Assembly: GCA_904420245.1 (NCBI GenBank)
Contig: CAJFUL010000019.1
Coordinates: 1-37,396 of the forward strand
From: Candidatus Paralachnospira avium
GTDB taxonomy: Bacteria > Bacillota > Clostridia > Lachnospirales > Lachnospiraceae
Direction: 5' to 3'
DNA: 37,396 bases
Shown here piece by piece: positions 15,522 through 25,079 of this stretch. Numbering within the stretch: position 1 is the stretch's first letter; every line of letters begins with the position of its first letter. The notes below the pieces were generated by a model. It did no database searches. It was given only the letters and a program-made list of their open reading frames with translations, and had not been told where the DNA came from. The translations under genes and the position numbers were made by a program.

Positions 15522-18098
15522 ATGGGTTTGATGCAGAAACTGTTCGGAACACACAGTGAGCGCGAAATCAAATTGATCAAGCCGATCGCTGACAAGGTGG
15601 TGGAGCTGCGGCCGGAGATGATGAAGCTCTCCGACGGGGAGCTCCGGGCGAAGACCAAGGAATTCCGCGGCAGGCTGGAAAAGGGAGAGACTCTGGACAG
15701 CCTGATGGCTGAGGCCTACGCGGTGGTCCGGGAAGCAGCCAGGCGCGTGCTGAACATGGAGCACTATCCGGTGCAGATCCTGGGCGGCATCGTCCTCCAT
15801 CAGGGCCGCATCGCGGAGATGAAGACCGGTGAAGGAAAGACTCTGGTGGCGACCCTTCCCGCCTACTTGAACGCGCTGGAGGGCCGGGGCGTCCACATCG
15901 TGACGGTCAACGACTACCTGGCCAAGCGCGATGCCGAGTGGATGGGCCAGATCCATGAATTTCTGGGCCTGACGGTGGGCGTGGTGCTGAACGGCATGAC
16001 CAGCGAGGAGCGCCGGGCCGCCTACAACTGCGACATCACCTATGTCACCAACAATGAGCTGGGCTTTGACTATCTGAGGGACAACATGGTGATCTACAAG
16101 GAGCAGCTGGTCCTCAGGGAGCTCCACTATGCCATCGTGGACGAGGTGGACTCGGTGCTCATCGACGAAGCCAGGACGCCTCTGATCATTTCCGGCCAGA
16201 GCGGGAAATCCACCAAGCTGTATGAGATCTGCGACAGCCTGGCGAAGCGCCTCCAGCGGGGCGAGGCCAGCGGCGAGATGACCAAGATGGCCGCCATCAT
16301 GAAGGAAGAGATCACCGAGACCGGAGACTTCATCGTCAATGAGAAGGAGAAGGTGGTGAGCCTCACGGCCCAGGGCGTAGAGCGGGTGGAGCAGTACTTC
16401 CATATCGAGAACCTGGCGGATCCGGAGAACCTGGAGATCCAGCACAATATGGATCTGGCCCTGCGGGCCAATTACCTGATGTTCCGGGACCAGGACTATG
16501 TGGTGAAGGACGATCAGGTATTGATCGTGGATGAGTTCACGGGACGTATCATGCCGGGCCGCCGCTACTCAGACGGACTCCATCAGGCCATCGAGGCCAA
16601 GGAGCATGTGAAGGTCAAGAGGGAGAGCAAGACCCTGGCCACCATCACCTTCCAGAATTTCTTCAATAAATTTGATAAGAAGGCCGGCATGACCGGTACG
16701 GCGCTGACGGAGGAGAAGGAGTTCCGGGACATTTACGGCATGGATGTCATCGAGATCCCCACCAATAAGCCTGTGATCCGCGTGGATCAGGACGACGCCG
16801 TATATAAGACCAAGAAGGAAAAGCTCCGCGCCGTGGTGGAAGCGGTCATGGAAGCGCACAAAAAAGGACAGCCGGTGTTGGTGGGTACCATCAACATCGA
16901 CTCTTCCGAGGAAATCAGCGAGATGCTGCGCAAGAAGGGGATCCCTCACAACGTGCTGAACGCCAAGTTCCACGAGATGGAGGCGGAGATCGTGGCCCAG
17001 GCCGGCGTCCACGGCGCGGTGACCATCGCCACCAACATGGCGGGCCGTGGTACGGATATCAAGCTGGACGAGGCGGCCAGGAAAGCGGGAGGCCTCAAGA
17101 TCATCGGTACGGAGCGCCATGAGTCCAGGCGTATCGACAACCAGCTGAGGGGCCGTTCCGGCCGTCAGGGAGACCCCGGCGAATCCAGGTTTTACATCAG
17201 CCTGGAGGACGACCTCATGCGGCTCTTTGGTTCCGAGCGGCTCATGTCCATCTTCAATGCCATGGGCGTGGCCGACGGAGAGCAGATCGAGCACAAGATG
17301 CTTTCCGGCGCCATCGAGAAAGCCCAGAAGAAGATCGAGGGCAACAACTTCGGCATCCGGAAGAGGCTGCTGGACTATGACCAGGTGATGAACGAGCAGC
17401 GGGAGGTCATTTACGCGGAGCGGCGCCGTGTCCTGGATGGGGAGAGCATGCGGGACGTGATCTACAAGATGATCACCGATACGGTGGAGAATTCCGTGGA
17501 TGCCACCATTTCCGACGACCAGTCCCCCGATGACTGGGATATGGTGTCCCTCAACGATCTGATCGGACCTGTGATCCCTCTTAAGCCCATCGAGATCCCG
17601 GAGGGAGAATACAAATCTTATAATAAGAGCAAATTAAAGCATATGCTGAAGGAAGAGGCCGTCAAGCTCTATGAGGAGAAGGAGGCCCAGTTCCCGGAGG
17701 CAGAGCAGGTGAGAGAGCTGGAGCGGGTGATCCTCCTCAAGGTCATCGACCGCAAGTGGATGGACCACATCGACGACATGGACCAGCTGCGCCAGGGCAT
17801 CGGCCTTCAGGCCTACGGCCAGAGGGATCCCCTGGTGGAATACAAGATGGCCGGCTACGAGATGTTCGACGCCATGACGGCCAATATCCAAGAAGAGACG
17901 ATAAAGCTCCTGTTCCATGTGAGAGTGGAGCAGAAGGTGGAGAGGGAACAGGTGGCCAAGGTGACCGGCACCAACAAGGACGATACCGTGGCCAACGCCC
18001 CCAAGAAGCGGGAGACCAAGAAAGTTTACCCCAACGATCCCTGCCCCTGCGGCTCAGGCAAGAAGTATAAGCAGTGCTGCGGGCGGCTGGCGAAATAA
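15522..18098 (+). CDS. secA: Preprotein translocase ATPase SecA
   Basis: An 858-residue SecA, the motor that pushes unfolded preproteins through SecYEG. Walker A is MKTGEGKT (about 101-108), Walker B/DEAD region [20 protein letters not shown] (about 205-225). The second motor domain has [13 protein letters not shown] and [12 protein letters not shown], plus the [13 protein letters not shown] helicase motif VI. The C-terminus carries the zinc-binding [13 protein letters not shown] tail that contacts SecB or ribosomes. GTAGGAG precedes the ATG by about 10 bases. It is followed by prfB after 55 bases with no terminator, the classic secA-prfB operon of Firmicutes. Confidence 0.98.
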   Translation: MGLMQKLFGTHSEREIKLIKPIADKVVELRPEMMKLSDGELRAKTKEFRGRLEKGETLDSLMAEAYAVVREAARRVLNMEHYPVQILGGIVLHQGRIAEMKTGEGKTLVATLPAYLNALEGRGVHIVTVNDYLAKRDAEWMGQIHEFLGLTVGVVLNGMTSEERRAAYNCDITYVTNNELGFDYLRDNMVIYKEQLVLRELHYAIVDEVDSVLIDEARTPLIISGQSGKSTKLYEICDSLAKRLQRGEASGEMTKMAAIMKEEITETGDFIVNEKEKVVSLTAQGVERVEQYFHIENLADPENLEIQHNMDLALRANYLMFRDQDYVVKDDQVLIVDEFTGRIMPGRRYSDGLHQAIEAKEHVKVKRESKTLATITFQNFFNKFDKKAGMTGTALTEEKEFRDIYGMDVIEIPTNKPVIRVDQDDAVYKTKKEKLRAVVEAVMEAHKKGQPVLVGTINIDSSEEISEMLRKKGIPHNVLNAKFHEMEAEIVAQAGVHGAVTIATNMAGRGTDIKLDEAARKAGGLKIIGTERHESRRIDNQLRGRSGRQGDPGESRFYISLEDDLMRLFGSERLMSIFNAMGVADGEQIEHKMLSGAIEKAQKKIEGNNFGIRKRLLDYDQVMNEQREVIYAERRRVLDGESMRDVIYKMITDTVENSVDATISDDQSPDDWDMVSLNDLIGPVIPLKPIEIPEGEYKSYNKSKLKHMLKEEAVKLYEEKEAQFPEAEQVRELERVILLKVIDRKWMDHIDDMDQLRQGIGLQAYGQRDPLVEYKMAGYEMFDAMTANIQEETIKLLFHVRVEQKVEREQVAKVTGTNKDDTVANAPKKRETKKVYPNDPCPCGSGKKYKQCCGRLAK

Positions 18099-18153
18099 AG
18101 AATATGCTATCCACGGCCTCAGGGCCGGAATACAGAGAAGGAAGGTGAAGCTA

Positions 18154-19270
18154 TTGGTAGAACTGGATGCATTTAAGGGCCAGCTTGCTGCCCTGGAGAA
18201 ACCATTAGTGGAAGTGAGGGATTCACTTTAACCTGGCCGGGAAAAGTGAACGGATCGCGGAACTGGAAAAATATCTGGAGGAGCCGGATTTCTGGAACGA
18301 TACGGCCCGCTCCACCAAGATCATGCAGGAGCTCAAGAATCTGAAGGATACTGTGGAGGAATTCCACGGCCTGGAGGAAAAGAAGGAGGAGATCGAGATC
18401 CTCCTGGAAATGGGCTATGAGGAGAATGACGCCTCCGTGATCCCGGAGATCGAGGCGGCCCTGAAGGAGCTCACGGATAAACTGGAGGAGATGCGTCTGG
18501 CGACGCTTTTGTCGGGAGAGTACGACAATGACAACGCCATCCTGACGCTCCACGCGGGGGCCGGCGGCACCGAGTCCTGCGACTGGGCCGGGATGCTGTA
18601 CCGGATGTACATGCGGTGGGCAGAGCGGAAGGGCTTTACCACGGAAGTGCTGGATTATCTGGACGGGGAGGAAGCCGGCATCAAGTCGGTGACGGTCCAG
18701 ATCAACGGGGCCAATGCCTTCGGGTATCTGAAATCCGAGCGGGGAGTCCACCGCTTGGTGCGGATCTCTCCCTTCAATGCGGCGGGGAAACGGCAGACTT
18801 CCTTCGTATCCTGCGATGTGATGCCGGACATCGAGGAGGACATCGACATCGAGATCAATCCCGACGACCTGCGGATCGATACTTACCGGTCCAGCGGCGC
18901 CGGCGGCCAGCATATCAACAAGACCTCATCGGCCATCCGGATCACCCATCTTCCCACGGGGATCGTGGTCCAGTGCCAGAATGAGAGGTCCCAGCATATG
19001 AATAAGGATAAGGCCATGCAGATGCTGAAGGCAAAGCTTTTGCTGTTAAAGCAGCAGGAGAACGCGGAGAAGATCTCCGACATCCGCGGGGATGTGAAGG
19101 AGATCGGCTGGGGAAACCAGATCCGTTCTTACGTCATGCAGCCTTACACCATGGTCAAGGATCACAGGACCGGCGAGGAGAGCAGCAACGTGAACGCTGT
19201 CCTGGACGGAAATCTGGATAATTTCATAAGCGCGTATCTCAAATCCCTCCAGCTGGGCGGACAGCAGTAG
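18154..19270 (+). CDS. prfB: Peptide chain release factor 2 with programmed +1 frameshift
   Basis: RF2, which releases peptides at UGA and UAA. It is encoded in two frames: TTG at 18154 starts 25 codons (VELDAFKGQL...VRDSL) ending CTT TAA at 18226-18231, and reading continues in the +1 frame from 18230 (NLAGKSERIAELEKYLEEPDFWND). The joined product is 371 residues, placing the SPF recognition tripeptide at 205-207 and the catalytic GGQ at 250-252, the same numbers as in E. coli RF2. GAGGG lies five bases before CTT as the stimulatory Shine-Dalgarno-like element. The in-frame stop is UAA rather than the usual UGA. GGAAGGTGA precedes the TTG start. Confidence 0.95.
18215..18232 (+). promoter_or_regulatory. 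RF2 recoding site (CTT TAA C)
   Basis: GAGGG-ATTCA-CTT-TAA-C corresponds to the RF2 autoregulatory frameshift signal. It has a UAA stop, and a five-base spacing between the SD-like element and the slippery CTT. Confidence 0.85.
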
Positions 19271-19276
19271 GGACGG

Positions 19277-19309
19277 ACTCTCCGGAGCTTTGGCTCCGGG
19301 GAGTTTTTT
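19277..19309 (+). terminator. Rho-independent terminator of secA-prfB
   Basis: A 12-bp stem with one G-T pair (ACTCTCCGGAGC/GCTCCGGGGAGT), TTTG loop and TTTTTT tail. Confidence 0.9.
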
Positions 19310-19310
19310 G

Positions 19311-19399
19311 TTTAAGATAAACTTCGTTCCCTATTAAATAAAACACTCCGCAGGACCTGGCTGCGGCGGAGAGGAAGTTTGCCGCTTATGCGGCCGGCC
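19311..19399 (+). repeat. Intergenic repeat, copy C
   Basis: AAACTTCGTTCCCTATTAAATAAAACACTCCG, then GGACCTGGCTGCGGCGGAGAGGAAGTTTGCCGCTTATGCGGCCGGCC in segments, matching copies A, B and D. It begins one base after the T run of the prfB terminator. The left hairpin is less well preserved than in copy D. Confidence 0.75.
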
Positions 19400-19508
19400 G
19401 GTGAGAGCGGCAGTCCCGGGCGGAGTCCTGAGGGGCGGGAGCTTTTTTCGTCCGGCAGCCTCCCGGCGGGGCTGTAGGACGCGGCCATAGCGCGGCGGGC
19501 CTGCCGGA

Positions 19509-19591
19509 GTATCCCATGCAGACCTGTCGTGTGCAGAGCGGGATACACAGAAGTTTCATAATATAAAACTTGATTTCTTATAATAAAACTT
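19509..19591 (+). promoter_or_regulatory. Hairpin and direct repeats upstream of deoC promoter
   Basis: A stem GTATCCC/GGGATAC (19509-19515 with 19540-19546) is followed by two ATAAAACTT direct repeats (19563-19571 and 19583-19591) exactly 20 bases apart, about two helical turns. The first repeat also forms an inverted repeat with AAGTTT at 19551. This resembles a regulator binding region; no regulator gene is adjacent. The part from 19400 to 19508 is GC-rich with no gene I can support. Confidence 0.4.
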
Positions 19592-19596
19592 TTGGG

Positions 19597-19625
19597 TTGA
19601 CAGTTTTTTTCGTATCCAGTATGAT
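19597..19625 (+). promoter_or_regulatory. Promoter of the deoC-kinase operon
   Basis: TTGACA (19597-19602), 17-base spacer, TATGAT (19620-19625). Start of deoC follows at 19660. Confidence 0.75.
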
Positions 19626-19659
19626 GAAAATACGAAACGATATTGCGGGGGTGATCAGC

Positions 19660-20343
19660 ATGGAACTGAAAAATCTGGTGAAACTTTTTGACCATACGTA
19701 TCTGAAGCCTTATGCTGCGAGGGAAGACATGAAGCGTCTCTGCAGAGAGGCCAGGGAATACGGCTTTGCCATGGTGGCGGTGAATTCTGTCCAGTCCAGG
19801 CTTTGCAAAGAGCTGCTGGAGGGAAGCGGCGTCCATGTGGGGGCGGCCATCAGCTTTCCTCTGGGCCAGACTACCATTGCCGCCAAGGTCTTCGAGACGA
19901 AGGACGCCATCGCCAACGGAGCCGATGAGATCGACTATGTGATCAACATCACGGAGCTGAAGGCCGGGAATCATGGCTATATCCGGGAGGAGATGCGGCA
20001 GATGGTGGAGACCTGCCGGGAGAGGGGCGCCATCATCAAGGTGATCTTTGAAAACTGTTTCCTGACCGAGGAGGAAAAGCGTATCCTCTGCCAGATCGCT
20101 CTGGAGGAGAAGCCGGACTTCATCAAAACTTCCACAGGCTTCGGGACAGGCGGCGCCACGGTGGAGGACGTAAAGCTGATGAAGAGCATCGTGGGGGATG
20201 CGGTGAAGGTGAAGGCGGCCGGAGGGATCCGGGATCTGGAGACCTGTCTGGCCATGGTGGAAGCCGGGGCGGAGCGCATCGGGACCTCCGCTTCCATTCA
20301 GATAACGGAGGAGTTCAAACATGGAATATCTGCTGGCGCATGA
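19660..20343 (+). CDS. deoC: Deoxyribose-phosphate aldolase (DeoC family)
   Basis: A 227-residue class I aldolase of the DeoC family, which splits 2-deoxyribose 5-phosphate to acetaldehyde and glyceraldehyde 3-phosphate. Visible active-site segments are EIDYVINI (Asp), [12 protein letters not shown] (Schiff-base Lys) and VKAAGGIRD (second Lys), on a TIM-barrel pattern. ATG at 19660 is preceded by GGGGGTGAT; an ATG-less 30-residue upstream extension lacks similarity. The 3' end overlaps the sugar kinase by 23 bases, implying a shared pathway. Because it sits with an FGGY kinase rather than nucleoside genes, the physiological substrate may differ from nucleoside-derived deoxyribose phosphate. 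Confidence 0.88.
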   Translation: MELKNLVKLFDHTYLKPYAAREDMKRLCREAREYGFAMVAVNSVQSRLCKELLEGSGVHVGAAISFPLGQTTIAAKVFETKDAIANGADEIDYVINITELKAGNHGYIREEMRQMVETCRERGAIIKVIFENCFLTEEEKRILCQIALEEKPDFIKTSTGFGTGGATVEDVKLMKSIVGDAVKVKAAGGIRDLETCLAMVEAGAERIGTSASIQITEEFKHGISAGA

Positions 20344-21850
20344 TCTGGGCACATCGGGAAACAAGGCCACTCTCTTTTCCTCCGAGGGAAAGCTCATCGA
20401 CAGTGTGACGTATCCTTATCCGGTCCATTATTCCAACGGGAACTGGGCGGAGCAGGATCCGGAGGACTGGTGGCGGGCCGTGGCGGAGACCACGAGAGTC
20501 CTGACGGAGAAGGTGGACAGAAGGGAGATCGCCGCCGTCTCCTTCAGCGGTCAGATGATGGGCTGCGTCTGCGTGGACGAGGCGGGAGAGCCGCTGCGGA
20601 AGGCCATCATCTGGGCCGATATGCGGGCGGTGGAGCAGCAGAGGAAGATCGGAGAGCAGATCCCGGAGTGGGATTTCTACAGGATCACGGGACACAGGCT
20701 CTCTCCTTCCTACGGCGGGCAGAAGCTGATGTGGATCCGGGAGCATGAGCCGGAGGTCTATCAAAAGACGTATAAGGCGCTCAATGCCAAGGATTATATC
20801 ATATTGAAGATGACGGGGAATTTTGTGACGGAGTATACGGATGCCTCCTCCACCTGTCTTTTGGATCTGGACCGGCTGCAGTGGTCGGATGTGCTCCTGG
20901 AAGCCATGGGCATTGAGCGGGAGAAGATGCCGCAGCTGCACAGATCCACCGACATTGCCGGATATGTCACGGACCAGGCGGCCGCGGTCCTGGGGCTGCT
21001 TCCCGGCACTCCCGTGGTCTGCGGCGGCGGAGACGGCGTCTGCTCCGCCATAGGCACCGGCTGCATCGACGAGGGAGTGGCCCACAGCAGCATGGGGACT
21101 TCATCCTGGATCTCCATTACCAGCAGGGAAGCCATCTACGATGCGAAACAGAGGACTTTTAACTGGGCCCATATCGTGCCGGGGTATGTGCTTCCCACCG
21201 GCACCATGCAGAGCGGAGGCGGCGCCTACGGCTGGTATGTGGATAAATTCTGCGCCGGGGAACGGGCAGAGGCCGGAAAAAGAGGCGTTTCTGTCTACAC
21301 GGTCCTGGAGGAGGAGCTGGAAAAGAGCTGTCCGGGGAGCCGCGGCCTCTTATTCCTTCCTTATCTTATGGGGGAGCGGAGCCCCAGATGGAATCCGGAT
21401 GCCAGAGCAGGTTTCCTCGGCATCGGGATGGAGCATGAGCAGGGAGATTTTCTGAGGGCCGTCCAGGAGGGAGTGGCCATGAATCTCAATATCATCCTGG
21501 AAGTGTTCCGCAGCTGCGGAAAAGATCTGCGCACCATGACGGTGGTGGGCGGCGGAGCCAAAAGCCGCTGCTGGCAGCAGATCCTGGCGGACGTCTACGG
21601 TCTTCCCCTGGAGATCCCTGTGCTCCTGGATGAGGCGGCTTCCATGGGAGCCGCGGTCACGGCAGGAGTGGGAGCCGGAGTCTTTGAAGACTTCAGGGCC
21701 GTAGACCGGTTTTTGGAGATCAGCCGCACGGTCACGCCCAGGGAAGAGAATACGCGGCTCTATAAGAGGCTCATGCCTGTCTTTGAACAGGCGTACCGGG
21801 GAATGGTCCCTGTGTACGAAGGGCTCAAGGGCTTTCTGGAAGGAAAATGA
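20321..21850 (+). CDS. FGGY family carbohydrate kinase (xylulokinase-like)
   Basis: A 509-residue FGGY kinase with the actin-like two-domain fold. Domain 1 begins [13 protein letters not shown] (phosphate loop), with [11 protein letters not shown] and WADMRAVEQ as xylulokinase-like substrate-site segments. Domain 2 has [21 protein letters not shown] and the ATP-binding [20 protein letters not shown]. The family phosphorylates xylulose, ribulose, glycerol and similar polyols; the exact substrate cannot be read. GGAGGAG lies six bases before the ATG within deoC. Overlap with the aldolase suggests kinase then aldolase in one catabolic route. Confidence 0.9.
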   Translation: MEYLLAHDLGTSGNKATLFSSEGKLIDSVTYPYPVHYSNGNWAEQDPEDWWRAVAETTRVLTEKVDRREIAAVSFSGQMMGCVCVDEAGEPLRKAIIWADMRAVEQQRKIGEQIPEWDFYRITGHRLSPSYGGQKLMWIREHEPEVYQKTYKALNAKDYIILKMTGNFVTEYTDASSTCLLDLDRLQWSDVLLEAMGIEREKMPQLHRSTDIAGYVTDQAAAVLGLLPGTPVVCGGGDGVCSAIGTGCIDEGVAHSSMGTSSWISITSREAIYDAKQRTFNWAHIVPGYVLPTGTMQSGGGAYGWYVDKFCAGERAEAGKRGVSVYTVLEEELEKSCPGSRGLLFLPYLMGERSPRWNPDARAGFLGIGMEHEQGDFLRAVQEGVAMNLNIILEVFRSCGKDLRTMTVVGGGAKSRCWQQILADVYGLPLEIPVLLDEAASMGAAVTAGVGAGVFEDFRAVDRFLEISRTVTPREENTRLYKRLMPVFEQAYRGMVPVYEGLKGFLEGK

Positions 21851-21855
21851 GAGTG

Positions 21856-21887
21856 AGGGGTCCCGCGGAGGCGGGATCCCTCCGTTT
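21856..21887 (+). terminator. Probable terminator of the deoC-kinase operon
   Basis: An 11-bp stem AGGGGTCCCGC/GCGGGATCCCT (one G-T pair) with GGAG loop. The tail CCGTTTATG is T-poor, so efficiency is uncertain. Confidence 0.6.
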
Positions 21888-22025
21888 ATGCGGTCTTTGC
21901 TTTGCCAGGACCGTTTCGGAACGGGGGCTGACGGCAATGGGAAGCTAGGCCGCGGGCGGAGCGGCCTGAAACATCCCGCGGAGGCGGATCCTGTCATGAA
22001 ACTGCCTGTTTTTACGGGAAGTAGA

Positions 22026-22054
22026 TTGACAGGGAGAGGGTTATCCTGTATAAC
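22026..22054 (+). promoter_or_regulatory. Distal promoter of the ACT-hom-lysC operon
   Basis: TTGACA, 17-base spacer, TATAAC (22049-22054). The 21888-22025 stretch before it holds nothing I can call. Confidence 0.6.
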
Positions 22055-22077
22055 AGAAAAAGCGGGTAAAAAAATGC

Positions 22078-22106
22078 TTGCATATTTAGAAGAAACATGA
22101 TAATAT
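22078..22106 (+). promoter_or_regulatory. Proximal promoter of the ACT-hom-lysC operon
   Basis: TTGCAT (22078-22083), 17-base spacer, TAATAT (22101-22106). It is tandem with the distal promoter 52 bases upstream. Confidence 0.55.
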
Positions 22107-22164
22107 CTCTGTGGTAAAAACACATGTATCCTATAGACGGACGTTCTAAAGGGGCTGAGGATTT

Positions 22165-22608
22165 ATGGCAGAAGATAAGCAGTATTATGTGGTCCGGAAC
22201 AAGGCTGTGCCGGAGGTGCTCCTGAAAGTGGTGGAGGCCAAACGGCTGCTGGATTCGGAACGGGCTCTGACGGTGCAGGAGGCCACGGAACGGGTCGGCA
22301 TCAGCAGAAGCTCTTTTTATAAGTACAAGGATGATATTTTCCCGTTTCATGACAATGCCAGGGGAAAGACCATTACGTTTGTGCTGCAGATGGACGATGT
22401 GCCGGGACTTTTGTCGGCGGTGCTCAGGACCATCGCGGAATATAATGGAAATATCCTGACGATCCACCAGACCATCCCCATAAACGGCGTGGCGTCTTTG
22501 ACTCTGAGCGTGGATGTGCTCCCCACCACCGGGGACACGTCGGCCATGCTGGCCACCATCGAGGGGCTGGAGGGGATCCATTATTTAAAAATTTTGGCGA
22601 GAGAATGA
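22165..22608 (+). CDS. ACT domain protein (PheB/UPF0735 family)
   Basis: A 147-residue protein. Residues about 1-65 include a helix-turn-helix-like segment (ALTVQEATERVGISRSSFYKYKDDIFPF). Residues about 70-147 are an ACT domain (TFVLQMDDVPGLLSAVLRTIAEYNGNILTIHQ, then VASLTLSVDV), which usually binds an amino acid. The UPF0735/PheB family often precedes homoserine dehydrogenase in Firmicutes. Its stop overlaps the next reading frame. As the adjacent Hom is short at its C-terminus, this protein might supply amino-acid sensing; that is inference. Confidence 0.85.
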   Translation: MAEDKQYYVVRNKAVPEVLLKVVEAKRLLDSERALTVQEATERVGISRSSFYKYKDDIFPFHDNARGKTITFVLQMDDVPGLLSAVLRTIAEYNGNILTIHQTIPINGVASLTLSVDVLPTTGDTSAMLATIEGLEGIHYLKILARE

Positions 22609-22619
22609 GGAAAAGACCG

Positions 22620-23831
22620 ATGAAGATTGCAATCATGGGATATGGCACCATTGGCTCCGGCGTGGCGGCCGTGGTGGAGAAGAACAGGGACAGCATCGCG
22701 AAGAAGGCCGGCGAGCCCATTGAAGTGAAATATGTACTGGATCTGCGGGAATTCCCGGGGGATCCGGTCCAGGAGAAGCTGGTCCATGACGTGGACATCA
22801 TCATGGAGGATCCGGAGGTGGGCATCGTGGTGGAGACCATGGGCGGCGTGGAACCGGCCTGCACCTTTGTGAAGAAGGCTCTCCAGGCAGGAAAGTCCGT
22901 CACCACTTCCAACAAGGCCCTGGTGGCCAAGAAGGGGACGGAGCTTCTGGCCCTGGCCAAGGAAAATCATGTGAGCTTCCTGTTTGAAGCCAGCGTAGGC
23001 GGCGGGATCCCCATCATCCGGCCGCTGAACCAGTGCCTCACGGCCGATGAGATCATGGAGATCACCGGGATCTTAAACGGCACCACCAATTACATCCTGA
23101 CCAAGATGGACCGGGACGGCGCGGATCTGGACGCCGTTCTGAAAAGGGCCCAGGAGAAGGGATACGCGGAGAAGGATCCCACGGCGGACATCGAGGGCTT
23201 CGACGCCTGCCGCAAGATCGCCATCCTCTCTTCTCTGGCCTACGGCAGTCAGGTGGATTTTGAGGACATTTACACAGAGGGGATCACAGGGCTTTCGGCA
23301 CTGGATTTCAAGTATGCCAAGGAGCTGGGGATGGCCATCAAGCTCTTAGCCACCAGCAGGCGGGCCGGGGACAGCTTTTATGCCATGGTGGCTCCCATGA
23401 TGATCGGGGAGGACCATCCTCTCCATGGCGTAAACGGCGTGTTCAACGGCATCCTGGTGGAAGGAAATATGGCGGATAAGCTGATGTTCTACGGACGCGG
23501 AGCGGGAAGCCTGCCCACGGCCAGCGCCGTTGTGGCGGATGTGGTGGAAATGGCGAAGAATCCGGGAGAGACGCTTTTGACCAGCTGGAGCAGCGAGAAG
23601 CTTCCGCTGGCGGATAAGGGCACCTGGGAGAGACAGTTCTTTGTCCGGATGGAAGGAAAACGGGCGGAGCGCAGGATCCTGGTGGAGGAGATCTTCGGCG
23701 AGGTCTCCTATGTGGAGATCCCGGGACTTGACGAATTCGGGTTCGTGACTCCCCGGATGACGGAGGCAGAGTATGAGGCAAAGGCGGCCCAGGCAGGCGG
23801 CGTGATCCATATGATCCGCATGGCCCAGTAG
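22620..23831 (+). CDS. hom: Homoserine dehydrogenase
   Basis: A 403-residue enzyme reducing aspartate semialdehyde to homoserine, the branch to threonine and methionine. The Rossmann nucleotide site is IMGYGTIGSGVA, followed by TSNKALVAKKG, EASVGGGIPIIRPL and ILNGTTNYILTKM, then the catalytic region YAKELGMAIKLLA. It ends about 30 residues shorter than B. subtilis Hom and shows no complete C-terminal ACT domain. I prefer ATG 22620 over ATG 22605, because GAGGAAAAG is placed correctly before the former and MKIAIMGYG matches family N-termini. Confidence 0.94.
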   Translation: MKIAIMGYGTIGSGVAAVVEKNRDSIAKKAGEPIEVKYVLDLREFPGDPVQEKLVHDVDIIMEDPEVGIVVETMGGVEPACTFVKKALQAGKSVTTSNKALVAKKGTELLALAKENHVSFLFEASVGGGIPIIRPLNQCLTADEIMEITGILNGTTNYILTKMDRDGADLDAVLKRAQEKGYAEKDPTADIEGFDACRKIAILSSLAYGSQVDFEDIYTEGITGLSALDFKYAKELGMAIKLLATSRRAGDSFYAMVAPMMIGEDHPLHGVNGVFNGILVEGNMADKLMFYGRGAGSLPTASAVVADVVEMAKNPGETLLTSWSSEKLPLADKGTWERQFFVRMEGKRAERRILVEEIFGEVSYVEIPGLDEFGFVTPRMTEAEYEAKAAQAGGVIHMIRMAQ

Positions 23832-23867
23832 CGCCGTTCACAGACAGGCAGAAAGCAGGAGGATATT

Positions 23868-25079
23868 ATGCTGGTAGTAAAGAAATTCGGCGGGAGCTCC
23901 GTCGCAGATAAAGAGAGGATCTTCAACGTGGCGAAGCGCTGCGTAGAGGATTATCAGAAGGGAAATGACGTGGTGGTGGTCCTTTCTGCCATGGGAAAGA
24001 CCACGGACGGTCTCATCGCCCAGGCCAAGGAGATCAATCCCAACCCTCCCAAGCGGGAGATGGATATGCTGCTGGTGACGGGAGAGCAGATGTCGGTGGC
24101 TTATATGGCCATGGCTCTGGCCTCCATGGGGATCCCGGCCATTTCTCTCAACGCTTTCCAGGTGGCGATGCATACTTCTTCCGCCTATACCAACGCCAGG
24201 CTCAAGAGGATCGATACGGAGCGGATCCGCAATGAGCTGGATTCCAGGAAGATCGTCATCGTCACCGGTTTCCAGGGCGTGAACCGGTACGACGATTTCA
24301 CCACATTGGGACGGGGTGGTTCCGATACGACGGCGGTGGCTCTGGCCGCGGCTCTTCACGCGGATTCCTGCGAGATCTATACGGATGTGGAGGGCGTCTA
24401 CACGGCAGATCCCAGGATCGTGCCCAACGCGCGGAAGATGAGCGAGGTCACTTATGATGAGATGCTGGAATTCGCCTCCCTGGGGGCCAAGGTGCTCCAC
24501 AACAGGTCTGTGGAGATGGCCAAGAAGTACGGGGTGCAGCTGGTGGTCCGTTCCAGCCTGAATTACGCAGAGGGAACAGTTGTAAAGGAGGAAACAAAGA
24601 TGGAAAAAATGATCGTGAGCGGAGTCGCTTCAGATTTGAATACGGCGAGGGTTTCGGTGATCGGCGTCAAGGATGAGCCGGGTATTGCTTTTAAGCTGTT
24701 CCACTATCTGGCAGCCAGGAATATCAATATCGACATCATTCTCCAGTCCGTGGGACGCGACGGCACCAAGGATATTTCCTTTACGGTTCCCAGGACCGAT
24801 CTGAAGGAGACGCTGGATGTCATCGCGGAGCATAAGGACGTGTTTACGGCCAACTCCTTCCAGGCGGATGAGCATGTGGCCAAGGTGTCCATCATCGGCG
24901 CCGGCATGAGCTCCAACCCTGGAGTGGCGGCCAAGATGTTTGAGGCCCTTTACGGCGCCGGCATCAATATCCAGATGATCTCCACATCCGAGATCCGGAT
25001 CACGGTCCTCATCGATGAGAACGACGTGAACAGGGCCATGAGAGCGATCCACGATAAGTTTGACCTGGGCGATGACTGA
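23868..25079 (+). CDS. lysC: Aspartokinase, alpha subunit / full length
   Basis: A 403-residue aspartate kinase, first enzyme of lysine, threonine and methionine synthesis. The kinase domain (about 1-235) starts VVKKFGGSSVAD and has GFQGV and TTLGRGGSDTTAVALAAAL, plus YTDVEGVYTADPRIV. Two ACT domains (about 265-400) follow: VIGVKDEPGIAFKLFHYLA and IIGAGMSSNPGVAAKMFEAL. The size matches B. subtilis aspartokinase II. AGGAGG precedes the ATG. A strong internal ribosome site and ATG predict a separate beta subunit. It overlaps the next gene by eight bases. Confidence 0.95.
   Translation: MLVVKKFGGSSVADKERIFNVAKRCVEDYQKGNDVVVVLSAMGKTTDGLIAQAKEINPNPPKREMDMLLVTGEQMSVAYMAMALASMGIPAISLNAFQVAMHTSSAYTNARLKRIDTERIRNELDSRKIVIVTGFQGVNRYDDFTTLGRGGSDTTAVALAAALHADSCEIYTDVEGVYTADPRIVPNARKMSEVTYDEMLEFASLGAKVLHNRSVEMAKKYGVQLVVRSSLNYAEGTVVKEETKMEKMIVSGVASDLNTARVSVIGVKDEPGIAFKLFHYLAARNINIDIILQSVGRDGTKDISFTVPRTDLKETLDVIAEHKDVFTANSFQADEHVAKVSIIGAGMSSNPGVAAKMFEALYGAGINIQMISTSEIRITVLIDENDVNRAMRAIHDKFDLGDD
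24600..25079 (+). CDS. lysC: Aspartokinase beta subunit from internal start
   Basis: Inside lysC, AAAGGAGG (24584-24591) stands eight bases before an in-frame ATG, a textbook initiation site. The 159-residue product (MEKMIVSGVASDL...) consists of just the two ACT domains. B. subtilis lysC makes its beta subunit the same way, giving an alpha2-beta2 regulatory enzyme. The prediction rests on that precedent and on the ribosome site. Confidence 0.75.
   Translation: MEKMIVSGVASDLNTARVSVIGVKDEPGIAFKLFHYLAARNINIDIILQSVGRDGTKDISFTVPRTDLKETLDVIAEHKDVFTANSFQADEHVAKVSIIGAGMSSNPGVAAKMFEALYGAGINIQMISTSEIRITVLIDENDVNRAMRAIHDKFDLGDD

Noticed and set aside
18154-18231. prfB as a frameshifted pseudogene
   Set aside because: The break is exactly at the known RF2 recoding position with an SD-like element and CTT, and the joined protein has SPF and GGQ at the usual residue numbers.
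20470-20748. Alternative plus-frame ORF inside the FGGY kinase
   Set aside because: It is an out-of-frame Gly/Arg-rich shadow of a well-supported kinase.
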